The notes under the pieces were generated by a model that was not told where the DNA came from, made no database searches, and saw only the letters and a list, made by a program, of their open reading frames with translations. The translations under genes and the position numbers were made by a program. From contig JAHFDH010000003.1 of assembly GCA_023249055.1 (NCBI GenBank), positions 1 to 41,830 of the forward strand: a stretch of DNA of 41,830 bases, given 5' to 3'. Every line of letters begins with the position of its first letter. Within the stretch, counting starts at the first letter, position 1. This DNA is from Candidatus Methylomirabilota bacterium (lineage in GTDB: Bacteria > Methylomirabilota > Methylomirabilia > Methylomirabilales > Methylomirabilaceae). This document shows, piece by piece, positions 39,485 through 41,830 of the stretch.

Positions 39485-41762
39485 TACGCGGCTCAACAAG
39501 GACCTCACGCGGCGCACCCCCTTCGACGCGACTCACAATCCGTTCCTGCTCCATCCGCTCGATCATCCGCGCCGCCCGGTTAAACCCGATCCTGAGCCGC
39601 CGCTGAATCATCGATATTGAAGCCTGGCGGGTCGTGACGACAAGGTCAACCGCCTGTCGGTACAACTCGTCGTCTTCATTCCCGGATGATTCCTGCTCCT
39701 CTTCGGCCGGCAGCAGCGACCACGGAAACTCCTCGGCCTTCCCCTGCGCCTTCAGGAAATCGACGACGCGTTTGATCTCGATATCGGACACAAACGATCC
39801 GTGAATCCGGTGAGGCTTTGAGCTCGAGGGCGGGATAAACAGCATATCGCCGTCGCCCAGCAGTTGCTCGGCGCCGTTCATATCGAGAATCGTTCGGGAA
39901 TCGACCTTCGAGGAGACCTGAAATGCCAGTCTGGCCGGAAAATTAGCCTTGATGATCCCGGTAATCACATCGACCGATGGGCGCTGCGTGGCCACAATCA
40001 GATGAATGCCCACCGCCCGGGCCATCTGGGCCAGCCTGGCAATGGCGCGCTCGACGTCGGCGGCGGCGGTCAGCATCAGATCGGCGAGTTCGTCGATGAC
40101 CACCACCAGATACGGAAGCGGCTGAAACACCTCGCCGCCTCCTTCGCGCCTGGCGATCCGGATCAGCCGGTTGTAGCTGACAATATTTCTGGCGCCGAGC
40201 CTGGCAAACAGTTTGTACCGCCCCTCCATGTGGATCACGAGGCGCTGAAGCCGTTTCGCCGCCTCCTTCGGATCGCAGACCACCCGTTCAGCCAGATGCG
40301 GAATCCCATCATAGATCGATAGCTCCACCCGTTTCGGATCGATCAGCAACACGCGTATGCTTTCGGCTGTGGCCTTGTACAGCAGACTGACAATCAGCGC
40401 ATTCAGACAGACACTCTTGCCCGATCCTGTCGCTCCAGCAATGAGCAGGTGCGGCATCTGCCCCAGATCAACCACATAAGTCTCTCCGGCAATGTCCTTC
40501 CCGAGGGCAAGGGGAAGATGTGCGGCGGATCCCTCAAATGCCCTGGACGCCAGCACCTCGCGCAGGTGCACCACCGCGCGACGGCGGTTCGGGATCTCGA
40601 CACCAACTACCGCTTTCCCGGGAATCGGCGCCACGACGCGCACACTCAGCGCCCGGAGGGCCAGCGCCAAATCGTCCGCTAACGCCACAATCCGATTGAT
40701 CTTGATCCCCGGTCCCGGCTCGATCTCATAGCGGGTAATGACAGGTCCGGGCTGCGCTTGCGTGACCCTCCCCTCGACCCCGAAGTCCAGCAGTTTGCGC
40801 TCGAGAATCGCCGCGTTCGCCTCCCGCTCTTCGTCGGAAAGTCCGCTCTCCGCCACCGTCGGCAGATCAAGCAGGGAGAGCGGCGGAGTGTGAAAGCCCT
40901 CTTCCGGAACCGCAAAAGGAAAGGACGTCTGAGGAGGAAGATCATCGGCTGTTGAGGATTCCAGTTGTCGCAGGGCCGGTTCGCGTACCGCCTCTACTTC
41001 GACAGGCTCGACCACCACTAGAGGAGTTGACCGGCTCTCGATCCGAGGTTCTTCCTCGGCGGGAGGGGTATAGGGCGGCCGGATCCGGCCCGGCAGGTGC
41101 GCCTTCGCCGCTCGCCGTTCCTTCACGCGAGCCGCCACCCGCGCGACAATATTCCGGCATCCAACAGAGAGACCGGAAAGCGGTCGACTGCTCAGACACA
41201 CCACGCCGAGCACGAAGGTTGTCAGTCCCAGCAACGGCAGCCCTACGCGGCCCACCAACGGGCTGAAGATTCGATGGAGCTCCTCGCCGACAAAGCCGCC
41301 TGGGCGTTCCCAGGTTCGGCCAACCGGCAGCCCCATCTCAACAAACAGTTGAGCCAGCAATTCGAGACTCGCCAGAAACAGTATGCACCCGGCCAGTTTC
41401 CAGGCAACACTGGGAGTAGTCTTGGCGCTGAGAAATCTCCAACTGAACAGAACCAGAAACAACGGCAACGCCAGTGCGCCGACCCCCAACAACTCCAACA
41501 GATCACCGGCAAGCTCCGCCCCCCATCGCCCGCCATAGTTCTGCACCTGATGCTCGGGTCCGCCTCCCGAGCTGAAGAACGAGGGATCGAGGGAATCGTA
41601 GGACAAGAGACTTGCCAGCAGAAAGAGGGCTAGCGCAACCCCGAGGACACCCAATACGTCGTGCGTCTTGGGATGTGTGAGGATCTGGGTCCCCGGCGAT
41701 CGATCGCCTCTGCGCGATCCCCCGGGGGTCGGTATCGACTCCGGTGCGCCTTCAGTCGCCAT
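39471..41762 (-). CDS. ftsK: DNA translocase FtsK/SpoIIIE
   Basis: A 763-residue septal DNA pump. The N-terminal membrane part has about four helices (residues 35-190: VLGVALALFLLASLLSY, LGVGALALPLFLVLFSW and others), then a short linker of about 100 residues. The FtsK-alpha domain contains GPGIKINRIVALADDLALAL; the motor has Walker A LIAGATGSGKSVCLN and Walker B YLVVVIDELADLML, plus ATQRPSVDVITGIIKANFPARLAF. The winged-helix gamma domain at the end (AVDLVVTTRQASISMIQRRLRIGFNRAARMIERME) would read KOPS-like polar sequences. GGAGG precedes the ATG. It moves terminus DNA at division and activates XerCD recombination. It follows the RNase J-type gene by 15 bases. Confidence 0.97.
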   Translation of the reverse strand: MATEGAPESIPTPGGSRRGDRSPGTQILTHPKTHDVLGVLGVALALFLLASLLSYDSLDPSFFSSGGGPEHQVQNYGGRWGAELAGDLLELLGVGALALPLFLVLFSWRFLSAKTTPSVAWKLAGCILFLASLELLAQLFVEMGLPVGRTWERPGGFVGEELHRIFSPLVGRVGLPLLGLTTFVLGVVCLSSRPLSGLSVGCRNIVARVAARVKERRAAKAHLPGRIRPPYTPPAEEEPRIESRSTPLVVVEPVEVEAVREPALRQLESSTADDLPPQTSFPFAVPEEGFHTPPLSLLDLPTVAESGLSDEEREANAAILERKLLDFGVEGRVTQAQPGPVITRYEIEPGPGIKINRIVALADDLALALRALSVRVVAPIPGKAVVGVEIPNRRRAVVHLREVLASRAFEGSAAHLPLALGKDIAGETYVVDLGQMPHLLIAGATGSGKSVCLNALIVSLLYKATAESIRVLLIDPKRVELSIYDGIPHLAERVVCDPKEAAKRLQRLVIHMEGRYKLFARLGARNIVSYNRLIRIARREGGGEVFQPLPYLVVVIDELADLMLTAAADVERAIARLAQMARAVGIHLIVATQRPSVDVITGIIKANFPARLAFQVSSKVDSRTILDMNGAEQLLGDGDMLFIPPSSSKPHRIHGSFVSDIEIKRVVDFLKAQGKAEEFPWSLLPAEEEQESSGNEDDELYRQAVDLVVTTRQASISMIQRRLRIGFNRAARMIERMEQERIVSRVEGGAPREVLVEPRNANS

Positions 41763-41777
41763 CGCCCGCCTCCTTCA

Positions 41778-41830
41778 TTACACCTCCATCATCACCGACA
41801 GGATCATCGGCCGTCGTTCGATCTCTTTCT
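41778..41830 (-). CDS. rnj: 3' end of a ribonuclease J gene
   Basis: The last 16 complete codons before a TAA (41780-41778) encode KEIERRPMILSVMMEV. The family ends RRPMILPVVMEV, so this is very likely the C-terminus of ribonuclease J, a metallo-beta-lactamase-fold 5'-3' exo/endoribonuclease. Only about 17 codons are in the window. Adjacency to ftsK, 15 bases downstream, is a frequent arrangement and supports the call. Confidence 0.7.
   Translation of the reverse strand, partial: KEIERRPMILSVMMEV

Overview
This 41.8 kb window is a gene-dense, GC-rich bacterial chromosome segment with no rRNA, tRNA, CRISPR array or transposase that I can see. The gene set is Gram-negative: LolA, an outer-membrane barrel, and a hopanoid-type RND transporter paired with an MlaC/Ttg2-like protein. 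It also has FtsK next to the end of an RNase J gene, an NtrC-class two-component system and a HEAT-repeat/SudB fusion. Together these recall the NC10 lineage (Candidatus Methylomirabilis). That taxonomic guess is inference from gene content; I could run no search.

Layout. 1-2883 (minus): SudA/GltD-like and HEAT-SudB flavoprotein pair. 3218-3934 (plus): methyltransferase. 4010-10266 (plus): a signalling block of a YbjQ-like membrane protein, outer-membrane barrel, orphan ABC-type periplasmic binding protein, hybrid-less histidine kinase, CheY-like receiver and sigma-54 activator. 10267-10923: a 657-base gap with a textbook -24/-12 promoter followed by two strong stem-loops, a candidate sigma-54-dependent small RNA. 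10924-14679 (plus): zinc-ribbon small protein and nadA-nadC-nadB (de novo NAD). 14753-16804: MDR oxidoreductase, glycerophosphodiesterase, tiny membrane protein. 17106-23101 (plus): acyl-CoA ligase, DUF309 protein, HpnN-like RND exporter, MlaC/HpnM-like protein. 23136-31570 (minus): eight tightly coupled genes around inositol-phosphate chemistry. These are a flippase-like membrane protein, HAD hydrolase, nucleotidyltransferase, ATP-grasp enzyme, class III aminotransferase, Gfo/Idh/MocA oxidoreductase, CDP-alcohol phosphotransferase and inositol-3-phosphate synthase. 31574-34850 (minus): a TldE/TldD protease pair upstream of them. 34981-41830 (minus): thpR, cinA, diguanylate cyclase, yajQ, lolA, ftsK and the 3' end of a ribonuclease J gene.

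The most interesting system is the inositol operon. It has everything expected to make inositol phosphate, activate it as a CDP-alcohol, and oxidise, aminate and ligate an intermediate. It also has a lipid-flippase-like protein, yet it matches no textbook pathway I know. The CDP-alcohol enzyme carries a degenerate N-terminal nucleotidyltransferase domain while an intact one is encoded separately in the same operon. The second is the sigma-54 promoter plus structured RNA directly downstream of a histidine kinase/NtrC pair, an arrangement reminiscent of CbrAB-CrcZ in Pseudomonas. A third thread is a family of 7-bp-period tandem repeats found inside two genes and in two intergenic regions. One of them, inside the kinase ATPase domain, would shift the reading frame if its copy number changed.
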